Source: Rhizobium sophoriradicis
Lineage (GTDB): Bacteria; Pseudomonadota; Alphaproteobacteria; Rhizobiales; Rhizobiaceae
Reading direction: 5' to 3'
DNA length: 64,000 nt
NCBI RefSeq assembly: GCF_003939025.1
Contig: NZ_RQIH01000001.1
Coordinates: 310,001-374,000 of the forward strand
The translations under genes and the position numbers were made by a program. The notes beneath the pieces are model-generated. The model saw only the letters and a list, made by a program, of their open reading frames with translations, was not told the origin of the DNA and searched no databases. Positions 33,278 to 43,869 of this stretch are shown here, piece by piece; within the stretch, counting starts at the first letter, position 1, and each line of letters begins with the position of its first letter.

Positions 33278-34117
33278 ATGACCAAGAACAAAAACCTTCA
33301 CGGCTTACAGTTTTCGCGCCGGGCGGCTCTTGCTGCCGTCGCCGTCTCTGCTGCCGCACTTTTTGCCTTTGCAGTTCCCACTCCCTCCTTTGCCGAGGAC
33401 AAGTTGATCAAAGTCGGCATCATGGCCGGCGAAGAGGAGGACATCTGGCGTGTCGTCACGAGTGAGGCGGCCAAGAAAGGCCTGAAGATCGAGACCGTCG
33501 TCTTCAACGACTACACGCAGCCGAACGAAGCTCTGGAGCAGGGCGAGATCGACGCCAACGCCTTCCAGCATCAGCCCTATCTCGATAACCAGATCCAGCA
33601 GCACGGATATCATATCGTCCGCGCCGGCTATACCGGGGTCTGGCCGATCGGCCTCTACAGCAAGAAATACAAGTCCGTCGCCGACATCCCGGAAGGGGCC
33701 GTCATCGGCGTCCCGAACGATCCCTCGAATGAAGGCCGGGCGTTGCGCGTTCTTCAGAGCGAAGGCCTGATCAAGCTGAAGGACGGCACGGGCATTCTTG
33801 CAACGGTCGCCGACGTCAGCGACAATCCGAAGAAGATCGAGATCAAAGAACTCGATGCCGGCATCGTCGGCCGTTCGATCGATGATCTCGATGCCGGTGT
33901 GGTCAACACCGATTGGGCTTTGAAGAGCGGCCTTTCTCCGGCCGAACGCATCGCGCAGGAGCCGGTCGCCGATAATCCGTACCGCAATTTCATCGCCGTC
34001 AAGGCCGAGAACAAGGATGCGGACTGGGTCAAGACGCTTGTGTCGTCTTATCAGAACGACACCGTCAAGGCCGAATTCGACAAGGTCTATAAGGGGACGG
34101 GTCTCAGCGCCTATTGA
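33278..34117 (+). CDS. metQ: Methionine ABC transporter substrate-binding protein
   Basis: A 279-residue NlpA/MetQ-family binding protein for D/L-methionine. The N-terminus carries a twin-arginine-like SRRAAL followed by a hydrophobic stretch and AFAVPTPSFAED; there is no lipobox cysteine, so it appears to be a soluble periplasmic form rather than the usual lipoprotein. The mature sequence has VGIMAGEEEDIW, VFNDYTQPNEALEQGEIDANAF and HQPYLDNQI, typical of MetQ. It heads metQNI. ATG 33278 has an upstream GACGGGATA site, weak for a ribosome-binding site. Confidence 0.9.
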   Translation: MTKNKNLHGLQFSRRAALAAVAVSAAALFAFAVPTPSFAEDKLIKVGIMAGEEEDIWRVVTSEAAKKGLKIETVVFNDYTQPNEALEQGEIDANAFQHQPYLDNQIQQHGYHIVRAGYTGVWPIGLYSKKYKSVADIPEGAVIGVPNDPSNEGRALRVLQSEGLIKLKDGTGILATVADVSDNPKKIEIKELDAGIVGRSIDDLDAGVVNTDWALKSGLSPAERIAQEPVADNPYRNFIAVKAENKDADWVKTLVSSYQNDTVKAEFDKVYKGTGLSAY

Positions 34118-34148
34118 TCCGAAACTCGGCCGGGGTTAAGGCCTGCCG

Positions 34149-34185
34149 AAAGGCGGTCCGGGCGTTTCATGCCAGGACCGCCTTT
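34149..34185 (+). other. Intercistronic hairpin between metQ and metN
   Basis: AAAGGCGGTCC (34149-34159) pairs perfectly over 11 bp with GGACCGCCTTT (34175-34185), closing a 15-nt loop in the 89-bp metQ-metN gap. Only GGTGTTTCT follows, so termination should be partial. It is the strongest of the six hairpins found downstream of binding-protein genes in this window. Confidence 0.7.
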
Positions 34186-34206
34186 GGTGTTTCTAAGGAA
34201 AAGCAG

Positions 34207-35295
34207 ATGAATTCCTTTGTTTCCGCCACGACAATCGAGCCGCAGCCGCAAGCAGCAACGGCCGAAGAAGTGGTGAGACTTGTCGACGTGAAGCGTCGGT
34301 TCGGAGCCACGGCCGCGCTCGACGGCATTTCGCTGCAGGTGAAGAAGGGCGAAGTCCTCGGCATCATCGGCCGCAGCGGCGCTGGCAAATCGACCTTGAT
34401 CCGCTGCCTGAACGGCCTGGAGCGCGTCGACAGCGGCGAGATCCGTATCGAAGGCCGCGATATCACCGGACTTCAAGAACGGGAACTGCAGCCGCTGCGC
34501 CGCCGCATCGGCATGATCTTCCAGCACTTCAACCTGCTTTCGGCCAAGACGGTCGAAGACAATGTCGCGCTGCCGCTGAAGATCGAGGGCGTTGCCAGGG
34601 CCGAGCGCCTGAATCGGGCGCGTGAGCTGCTTGAGCTCGTCGGGCTTGCCGACAAAGCGAAGGCCTATCCCGCCTCGCTCTCCGGCGGCCAGAAACAACG
34701 CGTCGGCATCGCCCGCGCGCTCGCGGCGCGTCCGGCGCTGCTGTTGTCCGACGAGGCAACGTCGGCGCTTGATCCCGAGACGACCCGGTCGATCCTGTCC
34801 TTACTCAAAGATATCAACCGCAAACTCGGCCTGACCATTCTGCTGATCACGCATGAGATGGAAGTGGTGCGCGGCATTGCCGATCGGGTCGCGGTCATCG
34901 ATACCGGGCGGATCGTCGAGGAGGGCCAGGTCTGGTCGGTCTTCGCCAATCCGCAAGAAAGGATCACAAGGAGCCTGCTCGGCGGCATCCGCCCGCAGCT
35001 TCCCGATCATATAGCCGGCCGGCTATCGGCGACATCCGGCAGTGAGGCGATCCTCAGTGTCGATCTGGCCGGGCCCGAAGCGCAAGGCGCGCTGTTTGCC
35101 GAGCTTTCGGCGGCGCTGCCGCATTCCTTCCGTCTGGTCCATGGCGGCATCGACCATATTCAGAACCAGCCGGTTGCGCGGTTCTTCATCGCCGTTCCCA
35201 TGCGCGACCCCGCGCTTGCCGGGAAGGTCGAACAATTTCTGACGGCCCGGTCCGCCCGGGTGGAGGTGCTTGGTTATGACGCCGATCATGTTTGA
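34207..35295 (+). CDS. metN: Methionine ABC transporter ATP-binding protein
   Basis: A 362-residue ATPase with Walker A GRSGAGKST, Q-loop FQHFNLLSAKTV, signature LSGGQKQRVGIARAL, Walker B LLLSDEATSALDPET and switch ITHEMEV. The C-terminal about 75 residues form a NIL (ACT-like) domain that senses methionine in MetN proteins. The N-terminal extension of about 25 residues before VRLVDVKRRFG is longer than in E. coli. ATG 34207 follows AAGGAAAAGCAG. Its end overlaps metI by 20 bp. Confidence 0.93.
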   Translation: MNSFVSATTIEPQPQAATAEEVVRLVDVKRRFGATAALDGISLQVKKGEVLGIIGRSGAGKSTLIRCLNGLERVDSGEIRIEGRDITGLQERELQPLRRRIGMIFQHFNLLSAKTVEDNVALPLKIEGVARAERLNRARELLELVGLADKAKAYPASLSGGQKQRVGIARALAARPALLLSDEATSALDPETTRSILSLLKDINRKLGLTILLITHEMEVVRGIADRVAVIDTGRIVEEGQVWSVFANPQERITRSLLGGIRPQLPDHIAGRLSATSGSEAILSVDLAGPEAQGALFAELSAALPHSFRLVHGGIDHIQNQPVARFFIAVPMRDPALAGKVEQFLTARSARVEVLGYDADHV

Positions 35296-35929
35296 ACTGC
35301 TGATCCGCTCGCTTTGGGAGACCGTCCTGATGACCGTCGCCTCCGGCGTGATCTCCCTCGTCGCCGGTCTGCCGCTCGGCCTTGCCCTTGTCGTCACCGC
35401 ACGCGGCGGCATCGCTGAAAATCTCTGGATCAATCGCGTGCTCGGCGCTGTTATCAACGGTTTCCGCTCGGTGCCCTTCATCATTCTGCTGGTGGCCCTG
35501 ATTCCGCTGACGCGGCTGATCGTCGGCACCGCGCTTGGCACATGGGCGGCCATCGTGCCGCTCGCCATCGCCGCGACGCCCTATTACGCCCGTATCGCCG
35601 AAGTGTCGCTGCGCGAGGTCGACCGCGGGCTGATCGATGCCGTGCGCGCCATGGGCGGCAATCGCTGGACCATCGTGCGCGAAGTGCTGGTGCCCGAAGC
35701 GCTGCCCGGCATCGTCGCCGGCTTCACCGTGACGCTGGTGACGCTGATCGGCGCCTCGGCCATGGCAGGCGCAATCGGCGCCGGCGGACTCGGCGATCTC
35801 GCCATTCGCTACGGCTACCAGCGCTTCGAAACCAATGTGATGATCGCGGTGGTGGCCGTCCTTGTCATCCTCGTCTGCGGCATTCAGTGGCTCGGTGACC
35901 GGCTGGTCGCCAGGCTGGACCACAAATAG
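35276..35929 (+). CDS. metI: Methionine ABC transporter permease
   Basis: A 217-residue inner-membrane permease with five predicted transmembrane helices. It begins MTPIMFELLIRSLWETVLMT and contains the MetI-type loop AVRAMGGNRWTIVREVLVPEALPGIV. The ATG at 35276 is used; a TTG at 35270 is in frame. The 20-bp overlap with metN couples their translation. It completes the metQNI importer. Confidence 0.93.
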   Translation: MTPIMFELLIRSLWETVLMTVASGVISLVAGLPLGLALVVTARGGIAENLWINRVLGAVINGFRSVPFIILLVALIPLTRLIVGTALGTWAAIVPLAIAATPYYARIAEVSLREVDRGLIDAVRAMGGNRWTIVREVLVPEALPGIVAGFTVTLVTLIGASAMAGAIGAGGLGDLAIRYGYQRFETNVMIAVVAVLVILVCGIQWLGDRLVARLDHK

Positions 35930-36056
35930 GTCGGCCCAGCAAACTCGTGGCGGATGAGGCAGGCGATCGATGCTTTGCTGCGTTCAACGTCCTAAGGCTT
36001 TATCGCATTGTGCGCCTATGAAATGATAAGGTGCGATGAAAGAGCCGGAGGAAGGC

Positions 36057-38195
<2,139 letters not shown>

Positions 38196-38202
38196 GAGGG
38201 CG

Positions 38203-38231
38203 TAGCGTTGGTTTCCCGCCAAACAACGCTA
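38203..38231 (+). terminator. Candidate terminator after methylmalonyl-CoA mutase
   Basis: TAGCGTTGGTTT (38203-38214) pairs with AAACAACGCTA (38221-38231) with one bulged base, 8 bp after the mutase stop. There is no strong T-run, so it may be a weak or bidirectional terminator between two convergent genes. Confidence 0.45.
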
Positions 38232-38255
38232 ATGGACAACAAACGGGGAAAGCGT

Positions 38256-39017
38256 TTATGCGCCCTCATCAGATAGCCAGATCCGCAATTGGCCGACGGG
38301 CTTGAAACCGAGCTTTTTCATTTCGTCTAGCGCTTCACCGCGATCATATCCGACAAGGGGCAAATCGCCTGAAAAGGCGATACTGGCCAACGAAATTGCA
38401 TCCCGGAAGGCCTGCGGCGTACCAGCCAAGCTAAAAATATTGGAGATGCCTACAACCTGCGGCGATCGATTTGCGATGAACCCCGCATCAAAGCCGTCGC
38501 CGGCCAATCGACCATAGATGTGCATGTCGGGATCGGAAAGCAGGGCAGGTGTGAAGACGTTGGCATCGGTCGGGCTACCAGACTCTTTCCAGGAATGTTC
38601 CCAGCGATCCAGCGCTGCCACCTCGCGAATGCGTACCCAACCTTGAGGCGCACTCGATGAACTTTTATGTGGTTCAGCCCAAATCCATGATGCGGAAAAC
38701 AACAACCGGAACCCGTTGTTGTTGAGATCTAGCTTGGAAAAGCCGTCTTTGACACTAGGTCGCCGTCCTAGCCGATCTGTCAGCCGATCGATTTCAATCA
38801 GCTGCTTTTCAGTTGCATCCCGGTCAAGGGTCGTCATGTTGGAATAGTATGGAGGTGCGACTGCATCACTTGTCCAAAATGCGCTGGTTCGCTGATCAGG
38901 CAATCCATGAGCACGGAATATTGCCTGATACAGGTCGGCATTGTTAGCGACACAAAGGCGCACTTTTTCGTCATCTGAGCGTTCTTGGATACCGCTTTGT
39001 AGACAGCTATTTGTCAT
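38256..39017 (-). CDS. Unassigned protein with possible GNAT-like C-terminus
   Basis: A 253-residue cytoplasmic protein that I do not recognise. No signal peptide or membrane helix is visible. The N-terminal half contains VAPPYYSNMTTLDRDATEKQ, and the C-terminal half reads like an acetyltransferase fold: RLAGDGFDAGFIANRSPQVV, ISNIFS, LPLVGYDRGEALDEMKKLGF and a closing strand VGQLRIWL. This matches the usual GNAT order of A, B and last strand only loosely. ATG 39017 (MTNSCLQSG) is one choice; ATG or alternative starts upstream and MTTLDRD inside are others. Its codon use and AT content differ from neighbours, which suggests recent acquisition. Confidence 0.6.
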   Translation of the reverse strand: MTNSCLQSGIQERSDDEKVRLCVANNADLYQAIFRAHGLPDQRTSAFWTSDAVAPPYYSNMTTLDRDATEKQLIEIDRLTDRLGRRPSVKDGFSKLDLNNNGFRLLFSASWIWAEPHKSSSSAPQGWVRIREVAALDRWEHSWKESGSPTDANVFTPALLSDPDMHIYGRLAGDGFDAGFIANRSPQVVGISNIFSLAGTPQAFRDAISLASIAFSGDLPLVGYDRGEALDEMKKLGFKPVGQLRIWLSDEGA

Positions 39018-39087
39018 AGCAAACCTGTTGATCAGAGCGGCTGACACCAAGCCGGTACATTTCGCGACAAGTTATGCGCTCAATAAC

Positions 39088-40248
39088 TTATAGCAATCCG
39101 CGCTTCGCCAGATTGCGCATCAGCGCCGAAATGCCGAAGGTCCAGGGCGGGCATTCGGTGGAGAGCCGCACCGTGTTGACGAGCGTACCGAGACCGGCCG
39201 AGGAAATCTCCACGACATCGCCGATCTTATGCGTGAAACCCTGCTTCGGCGCGTCGCGATCCTGGGTCGGGGCAAACAGCGTGCCGAGAAAGAGCATGAA
39301 CCCGTCGGGATATTGATGATGGGGCCCGAGCGTCTGTTTGACGAGGTCGGTCGGATCGCGGCTGATCTGCGACATCGAACTCTTGCCATTGAGCACGAAA
39401 CCATCCTCGCCGGTGACCTTCAGGTCGAGCTCGGCCTTGCGCACGTCATCCAGCCCGTAACCGGCATCGAACAGGCGGATGAACGGACCGATCGAGCAGG
39501 AGGCGTTGTTGTCCTTGGCCTTGCCGAGCAAGAGCGCCGAGCGGCCCTCAACGTCGCGCAGGTTGACGTCGTTGCCGAGCGTCACGCCCTTGATCTCGCC
39601 GCGGCTGTTGACCGCAAGCACGATTTCCGGTTCGGGATTATTCCAGGTCGAGATCGGATGCAGGCCGACATCGGCGCCCCAGCCGACCGAAGAGAGTACC
39701 GGTGCCTTGGTGAAGACCTCGGCGTCGGGGCCGATGCCGACTTCGAGATATTGCGACCACATGCCCTCGTCGATCAGGGCCTGTTTCACCTTGGCAGCCT
39801 CGGGCGAACCGGCCTTGACATTGGTGAGACTGCCGCCGATCAGCGTGCTGACGCGTTCGCGGATCGACGCGGCACGATCAGGATTGCCGGCCGCCTTCTC
39901 CTCAATGACGCGCTCGATCATCGACTGGGCGAAGGTAACGCCGCAGGCCTTGACCGCCTGCAGGTCGGCGGGCGCCAGCAGATAGGGACGAGCCGTGTCC
40001 GGCGCTCCCTTGCTGTTGGCGGCGATCTCCTCCAGCGAGCCGATCGCCTTGCCTTTTGCAGCGCGGACGAAGCCGGCGGCATCCTGCTTTTCGAGCACCG
40101 CACTCAGCGTCGGCGCCTCGCGCGAGGTAATGTCGACCAACATGCCCTCGCGAAGCGTTACGATGCTCGGTCCTGCTGCCTCGGGGCTCCAGACGCGGCC
40201 GACAAAAAGACCAGACGAAGCAGCGGCATTGAGAAGGGGATGAGACAT
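39088..40248 (-). CDS. FAH-family 2-keto-3-deoxy-pentonate dehydratase (XylX-like)
   Basis: A 386-residue fumarylacetoacetate hydrolase-fold protein. It resembles Caulobacter XylX along its full length, for example KACGVTFAQSMIERVIEE, IGPDAEVFTKAPVLSSVGWG, WNNPEPEIVL, NDVNLRDVEGRSALLLGKAK, FLGTLFAPTQDRD and the C-terminal WTFGISALMRNLAKRGLL. XylX dehydrates 2-keto-3-deoxy-D-xylonate (= D-arabinonate) to alpha-ketoglutarate semialdehyde in the Weimberg-type route. Metal-binding Glu residues lie in PEPEIVL. The rest of such a pathway is not adjacent, although an IlvD/Edd dehydratase is present 26 kb away. It diverges from a Gfo/Idh/MocA gene. Confidence 0.82.
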   Translation of the reverse strand: MSHPLLNAAASSGLFVGRVWSPEAAGPSIVTLREGMLVDITSREAPTLSAVLEKQDAAGFVRAAKGKAIGSLEEIAANSKGAPDTARPYLLAPADLQAVKACGVTFAQSMIERVIEEKAAGNPDRAASIRERVSTLIGGSLTNVKAGSPEAAKVKQALIDEGMWSQYLEVGIGPDAEVFTKAPVLSSVGWGADVGLHPISTWNNPEPEIVLAVNSRGEIKGVTLGNDVNLRDVEGRSALLLGKAKDNNASCSIGPFIRLFDAGYGLDDVRKAELDLKVTGEDGFVLNGKSSMSQISRDPTDLVKQTLGPHHQYPDGFMLFLGTLFAPTQDRDAPKQGFTHKIGDVVEISSAGLGTLVNTVRLSTECPPWTFGISALMRNLAKRGLL

Positions 40249-40614
40249 GGTGATCCTCCGTCACAGGCAAGCGGGGAGCGCTCTTTGAATATCTTCGAGG
40301 TCGTTGCCGCCCTCCAACCCGGCGGCGGCAGAAATCGATCACATTCACGCAGACGGGGCAAGAGATGCTGGAGAAAAAGACTTTCGTCCAATCGGATCGA
40401 ATGAGCGGCTTGTCGGCAAAACGGCGCCGGAAGGCAGTAAATAACTATTTAGATACTAAATATCTGTTTGATTTCAGGTATTTACATATATCGATAGGCA
40501 ATTTCAGCCTCGATCTCGCCTTGACAGGAGGCAAGTTTCGTTATCTGTTTTGCCCGACATGGAGGATGTCGGCGCCAGCCGGTGCTCAGAAAATCCCGGG
40601 AGGATATTGCAGCA
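40249..40614. promoter_or_regulatory. Divergent AT-rich intergenic region with palindrome
   Basis: This 366-bp gap separates the XylX-like gene (minus) from two Gfo/Idh/MocA genes (plus). Its centre is strikingly AT-rich for this genome. TATTTAG-ATA-CTAAATA (40446-40462) is a perfect inverted repeat with 7-bp arms, followed by GGTATTTACATATATCGATA. A consensus -35 TTGACA occurs on the plus strand at about 40522-40527. The palindrome is a candidate operator for an unlinked regulator. I see no gene in it. Confidence 0.45.
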
Positions 40615-41625
40615 ATGTTGAGATTTGCCGTCGTCGGAATCGACCATGGGCATACGTTCGATCACGTGAAGGGGTTGCTTGCCGCAGGCGGCGAGTTCGT
40701 CGGCTACTGCCCTCGGACCTCGGTGCCGGCATTGCGTGAGACGTTCGAGAAGACCTATCCCGGTGCGCCGCAGATCGATCGCGAAAAGCTGTTCGACGAT
40801 CCGTCGATCGATGTCATCTGCATTGCCGCGATCCCGCGCGACCGCGCCGGCCTTGCCATCCGGGCGATGAAAGCGGGCAAGGACGTGATGACCGATAAGC
40901 CCGGCGTCACGACCTTCTCCCAGCTCGAAGAGGTCAAACGCACCGTGGCAGAGACCGGCAAGATCTTCTCGATCTGCTTTTCCGAGCGCCATTGCGTGCG
41001 CTCCGCCGTCAAGGCCGGCAAGCTCGTCGCCGAAGGCGCGATCGGCAAGGTGATCCAGACGCTCGGCGTCGGCCCGCACCGCCTGCAGCTGCCGACGAGG
41101 CCCGACTGGTTCTTCGATCCGGAAGCCTTCGGCGGCATCATCGTCGACATCGCCTCGCATCAGGTCGACCAGTTCCTGTTCTATACAGGCTCGAGATCGG
41201 GCGAGGTCATCGCCAGCTCGATCGGCAATTTCGGCATGCCCGACAAGCCGGCCTTCCAGGATTTCGGCGAAGTGCTGCTGCGCTCCGACAGAGCGGCAGG
41301 TTATGTCCGCGTCGACTGGTTCACGCCGGAGGCACTGCCGACCTGGGGCGACGGACGCCTGACCATCCTCGGCACCGAGGGTTATATCGAGCTGCGCAAA
41401 TATATCGACATTGCCGGCCGGCCGGGCAAGGATCACCTCTTCCTCGTCAACGGCAAGGAAATGACCCATATCGATTGCAGTGGCGAAAAGCTCGATTATT
41501 TCGACGCCTTCACCGCCGATGTCGGCAACCGCACGCAGACGGCGATGACGCAGGATCACGTATTCGAGGTCTGCCGCCTTTCGCTCGAAGCCCAGACGAA
41601 AGCCGCGCGCATCGGCGCTCGCTGA
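40615..41625 (+). CDS. Gfo/Idh/MocA-family oxidoreductase
   Basis: A 336-residue NAD(P)-dependent sugar dehydrogenase-like protein. The N-terminal Rossmann fold starts MLRFAVVGIDHGHTFDHVKG (variant GxxxxH in place of the usual GxGxxG). The EKP motif is altered to DKPGVTTFSQ (residues about 95-104). The C-terminal domain contains DIASHQVDQFLFYTG with the usual catalytic-region His. The variant nucleotide and EKP motifs are seen in one subgroup of this family. It is followed after 10 bp by a second family member, and the two probably form sequential dehydrogenases for one sugar. Confidence 0.85.
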   Translation: MLRFAVVGIDHGHTFDHVKGLLAAGGEFVGYCPRTSVPALRETFEKTYPGAPQIDREKLFDDPSIDVICIAAIPRDRAGLAIRAMKAGKDVMTDKPGVTTFSQLEEVKRTVAETGKIFSICFSERHCVRSAVKAGKLVAEGAIGKVIQTLGVGPHRLQLPTRPDWFFDPEAFGGIIVDIASHQVDQFLFYTGSRSGEVIASSIGNFGMPDKPAFQDFGEVLLRSDRAAGYVRVDWFTPEALPTWGDGRLTILGTEGYIELRKYIDIAGRPGKDHLFLVNGKEMTHIDCSGEKLDYFDAFTADVGNRTQTAMTQDHVFEVCRLSLEAQTKAARIGAR

Positions 41626-41635
41626 GGAGGATGAC

Positions 41636-42730
41636 ATGACCAGGAAATTGCGCGTCGGCGTCATCGGCGCAGGCATTGCCGCGCGGCACCTAACCGGCTT
41701 CGGCTGGAACAAGGATCTCTTTGAGGTTCCCGTACTCTGCTCGCTCGATGAGGATCGCGGCAAAGCGCTGTGCGAAGAGTTCGGCATCGGCGAATACACG
41801 CAGGACGCAGACTCGCTGTTTGCCCGCGACGATCTCGATATCATTGATATTTCCACGCCGCCGAGCTCGCATTTCGAGCTTTGCCGCAAGGGCATCGAAT
41901 CCGGCAAGCACGTGATCTGCGAGAAGCCGCTCTTCGGCTCGATCGCCGAGGTCGACGAAATGGGCCGCATCCTCGCCCGCTTCCCCGGCCAAAAGCTGAT
42001 GCCGATCTTCCAGTATCGCTACGGCTCCGGCCTGCAGAAGCTGAAGCTGCTGATCGAGCGCGGCCTGGCCGGCAAACCGTTCCTGACGACGATCGAGACC
42101 CATTGGTGGCGCGGCCCGGATTATTACGCCGTGCCGTGGCGCGGCAAATGGGCGAGCGAGCTCGGCGGCGGCCTTCTCGGCCACGCGATCCACGCGCATG
42201 ACATGCTGAATTATGTGCATGGACCCTGCGCCGAGGTGTTTTCCTATGGTGCGACGCTGGTCAATCCGATCGAAGTGGAAGATACGGCCGCCCTTTCGGT
42301 CAAGATGCAGAACGGCTCGCTGGCGACGCTGTCGATGACGCTCGGCTCGCGCAAGGAGATCTCGCGGCTGCGCTTCTGCTTCAGCGATCTCGTCGCCGAA
42401 AGCATACTCGAACCCTACACGATGGGTCGCGATCCCTGGGTCTTCACGGCTGGGACGGAGGAACACCAGGCGCGGATCGACGAGGCGCTGGCCGCCTATG
42501 TGCCGGGCGAGGACGGCTATACCCGCCAGTTCGAGCTCTTCCACAAGGCGATCATCGAGGGCAAGGAACCGCCGGTGACGCTGCAGGATGCCCGTAACTC
42601 ACTGGAGTTGGTGACGGCCGCCTATTTCTCGCAGCGCACCGGCAAGCCGACGCCGATGCCGATTGCCGCCGATCATCCGCTCTACCGCTCCTGGCTTCCG
42701 GAGGAACAGCGCGCGGCTGCCGGCCTGTGA
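41636..42730 (+). CDS. Gfo/Idh/MocA-family oxidoreductase
   Basis: A 364-residue dehydrogenase with a regular Rossmann motif VGVIGAGIAARHLTGF, the EKP motif CEKPLFGSI and a C-terminal GFO_IDH_MocA_C domain (GGGLLGHAIHAHDMLNYVHG) in which H185-type catalytic residues occur. GAGGAGG precedes the ATG at 41636. Cotranscribed with the upstream paralogue. The substrate is probably a sugar, inositol or amino-sugar derivative, not determined by sequence. Confidence 0.87.
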   Translation: MTRKLRVGVIGAGIAARHLTGFGWNKDLFEVPVLCSLDEDRGKALCEEFGIGEYTQDADSLFARDDLDIIDISTPPSSHFELCRKGIESGKHVICEKPLFGSIAEVDEMGRILARFPGQKLMPIFQYRYGSGLQKLKLLIERGLAGKPFLTTIETHWWRGPDYYAVPWRGKWASELGGGLLGHAIHAHDMLNYVHGPCAEVFSYGATLVNPIEVEDTAALSVKMQNGSLATLSMTLGSRKEISRLRFCFSDLVAESILEPYTMGRDPWVFTAGTEEHQARIDEALAAYVPGEDGYTRQFELFHKAIIEGKEPPVTLQDARNSLELVTAAYFSQRTGKPTPMPIAADHPLYRSWLPEEQRAAAGL

Positions 42731-42796
42731 GCAAAGCAGGGGAGGGGCGTTAATAGGGCTACGGACGCGGGGCCTTCCGACGGGGCCTTCGAACGG

Positions 42797-43300
42797 TCAA
42801 ACGGTGGGTGCCGGACGGGGCTTGGCATCCACCTTGAACCGTTTCTTGACCCGATCGACGGGCCTTCCGTCCAACAGCGGAACCTGGATGAGCCTGTCAT
42901 AGGGCTCGAAGCCCATCTTTGCGTAATAAGCAAGACCGCCAACATTGTCGGCACGAATGGTCGCATTGATGAATTCGAGCCCGAGCTCTTCGGCTGCTGC
43001 CCGCGTCGCCGGAAAAAGGGCGCTGCCGGCGCCTGAGATCTTCGGGCTCATGCGGGCAAATGTTGCGATATCGGCATAACCCTTCGGCGGATCGCCGCTT
43101 AGCGACTGAAAGCCGACAAGCGACCGGTCATGCTCCGCCACATAACAGACAAGGGGAAACTCGCCGTCGATGAACCAATCTGCGAATTCCGCGGCGGTAA
43201 GCGGCGTCTCGAGCGCGGTTGTTCCGCCGGCCAGGATAATTTCGTTCAGGAGACTGCACAGCTCCTCCGCATCGGCGGATACCGCTCTTCGAATATGCAT
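42797..43300 (-). CDS. GNAT-family N-acetyltransferase
   Basis: A 167-residue acetyltransferase. It begins MHIRRAVSADAEELCSLLNEI, has acceptor strands VCYVAEHDRSLVGFQSL, the acetyl-CoA pyrophosphate-binding region reading MSPKISGAGSALFPATRAAA (a G-x-G-x-A-like turn) and the C-terminal NVGGLAYYAKMGFEPYDR typical of GNATs. The start at 43300 is chosen because the fold begins there. It has no operon partner: 66 bp and 151 bp gaps flank it. The acceptor is unknown; phosphinothricin-type acetyltransferases have similar size. Confidence 0.82.
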   Translation of the reverse strand: MHIRRAVSADAEELCSLLNEIILAGGTTALETPLTAAEFADWFIDGEFPLVCYVAEHDRSLVGFQSLSGDPPKGYADIATFARMSPKISGAGSALFPATRAAAEELGLEFINATIRADNVGGLAYYAKMGFEPYDRLIQVPLLDGRPVDRVKKRFKVDAKPRPAPTV

Positions 43301-43451
43301 GACTTTGGTGGCCCCGTGTTTCGACGACAACCTAGTGGCGAGATTGAGAGAGCGCAAGCGCCCACCCGTCTGCAGCCTCCAGCAATCCCGCTCATCCAAT
43401 ATTCAAGCCGCCGCCGAAATCCGTTCTCATCCGCAAACGAAAGAAGCACCC

Positions 43452-43868
43452 ATGCTGAAATTCTTTGAACATGTCGGCATGACGGTCAGTGACATGGACC
43501 GTACCATCGATTTTTACTGCCGCCTGCTCGGCCTGCGCCTGCATCTGCGCAAGACGATGGCCGACGGCTCTGGGATCGCCTTTCTCGATGCCGGCGGCGG
43601 CATGCTCGAAATCGTCGCGCCGGCCGGTGGTGCGGCAAGGGCGGTTGACGTTCCCGAGGGCACGGCAGGGCTACGGCATCTGACCTTCCTGTTCGAAAGT
43701 GTCGATGAGACATTCGCCCGGCTGGAACAGGCCGGCGTCGAGGTCAAGGAACGGCCGCGCCTGGCTGTCAATGCCGAAATTCTGCACAAGGTTGCCTTTC
43801 TGCGCGATCCCGATGGGATTCAGATCGAACTTGCCGAGAAACGGTCGTCTGTCGCCGCGGTGTTGTGA
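43452..43868 (+). CDS. VOC-superfamily (glyoxalase/bleomycin resistance) protein
   Basis: A 138-residue vicinal-oxygen-chelate protein with two beta-alpha-beta-beta-beta modules: FFEHVGMTVSDMDRTIDFYC in the first and LRHLTFLFESVDETFARLEQ in the second, ending VAFLRDPDGIQIELAEK. The metal-ligand positions His (EHVG), Glu (LEIVAP), His (RHLTF) and Glu (IELAE) are all present, so a metal-dependent lyase, isomerase or dioxygenase activity is possible. It ends 1 bp before the convergent AraC regulator. Confidence 0.83.
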   Translation: MLKFFEHVGMTVSDMDRTIDFYCRLLGLRLHLRKTMADGSGIAFLDAGGGMLEIVAPAGGAARAVDVPEGTAGLRHLTFLFESVDETFARLEQAGVEVKERPRLAVNAEILHKVAFLRDPDGIQIELAEKRSSVAAVL

Positions 43869-43869
43869 G

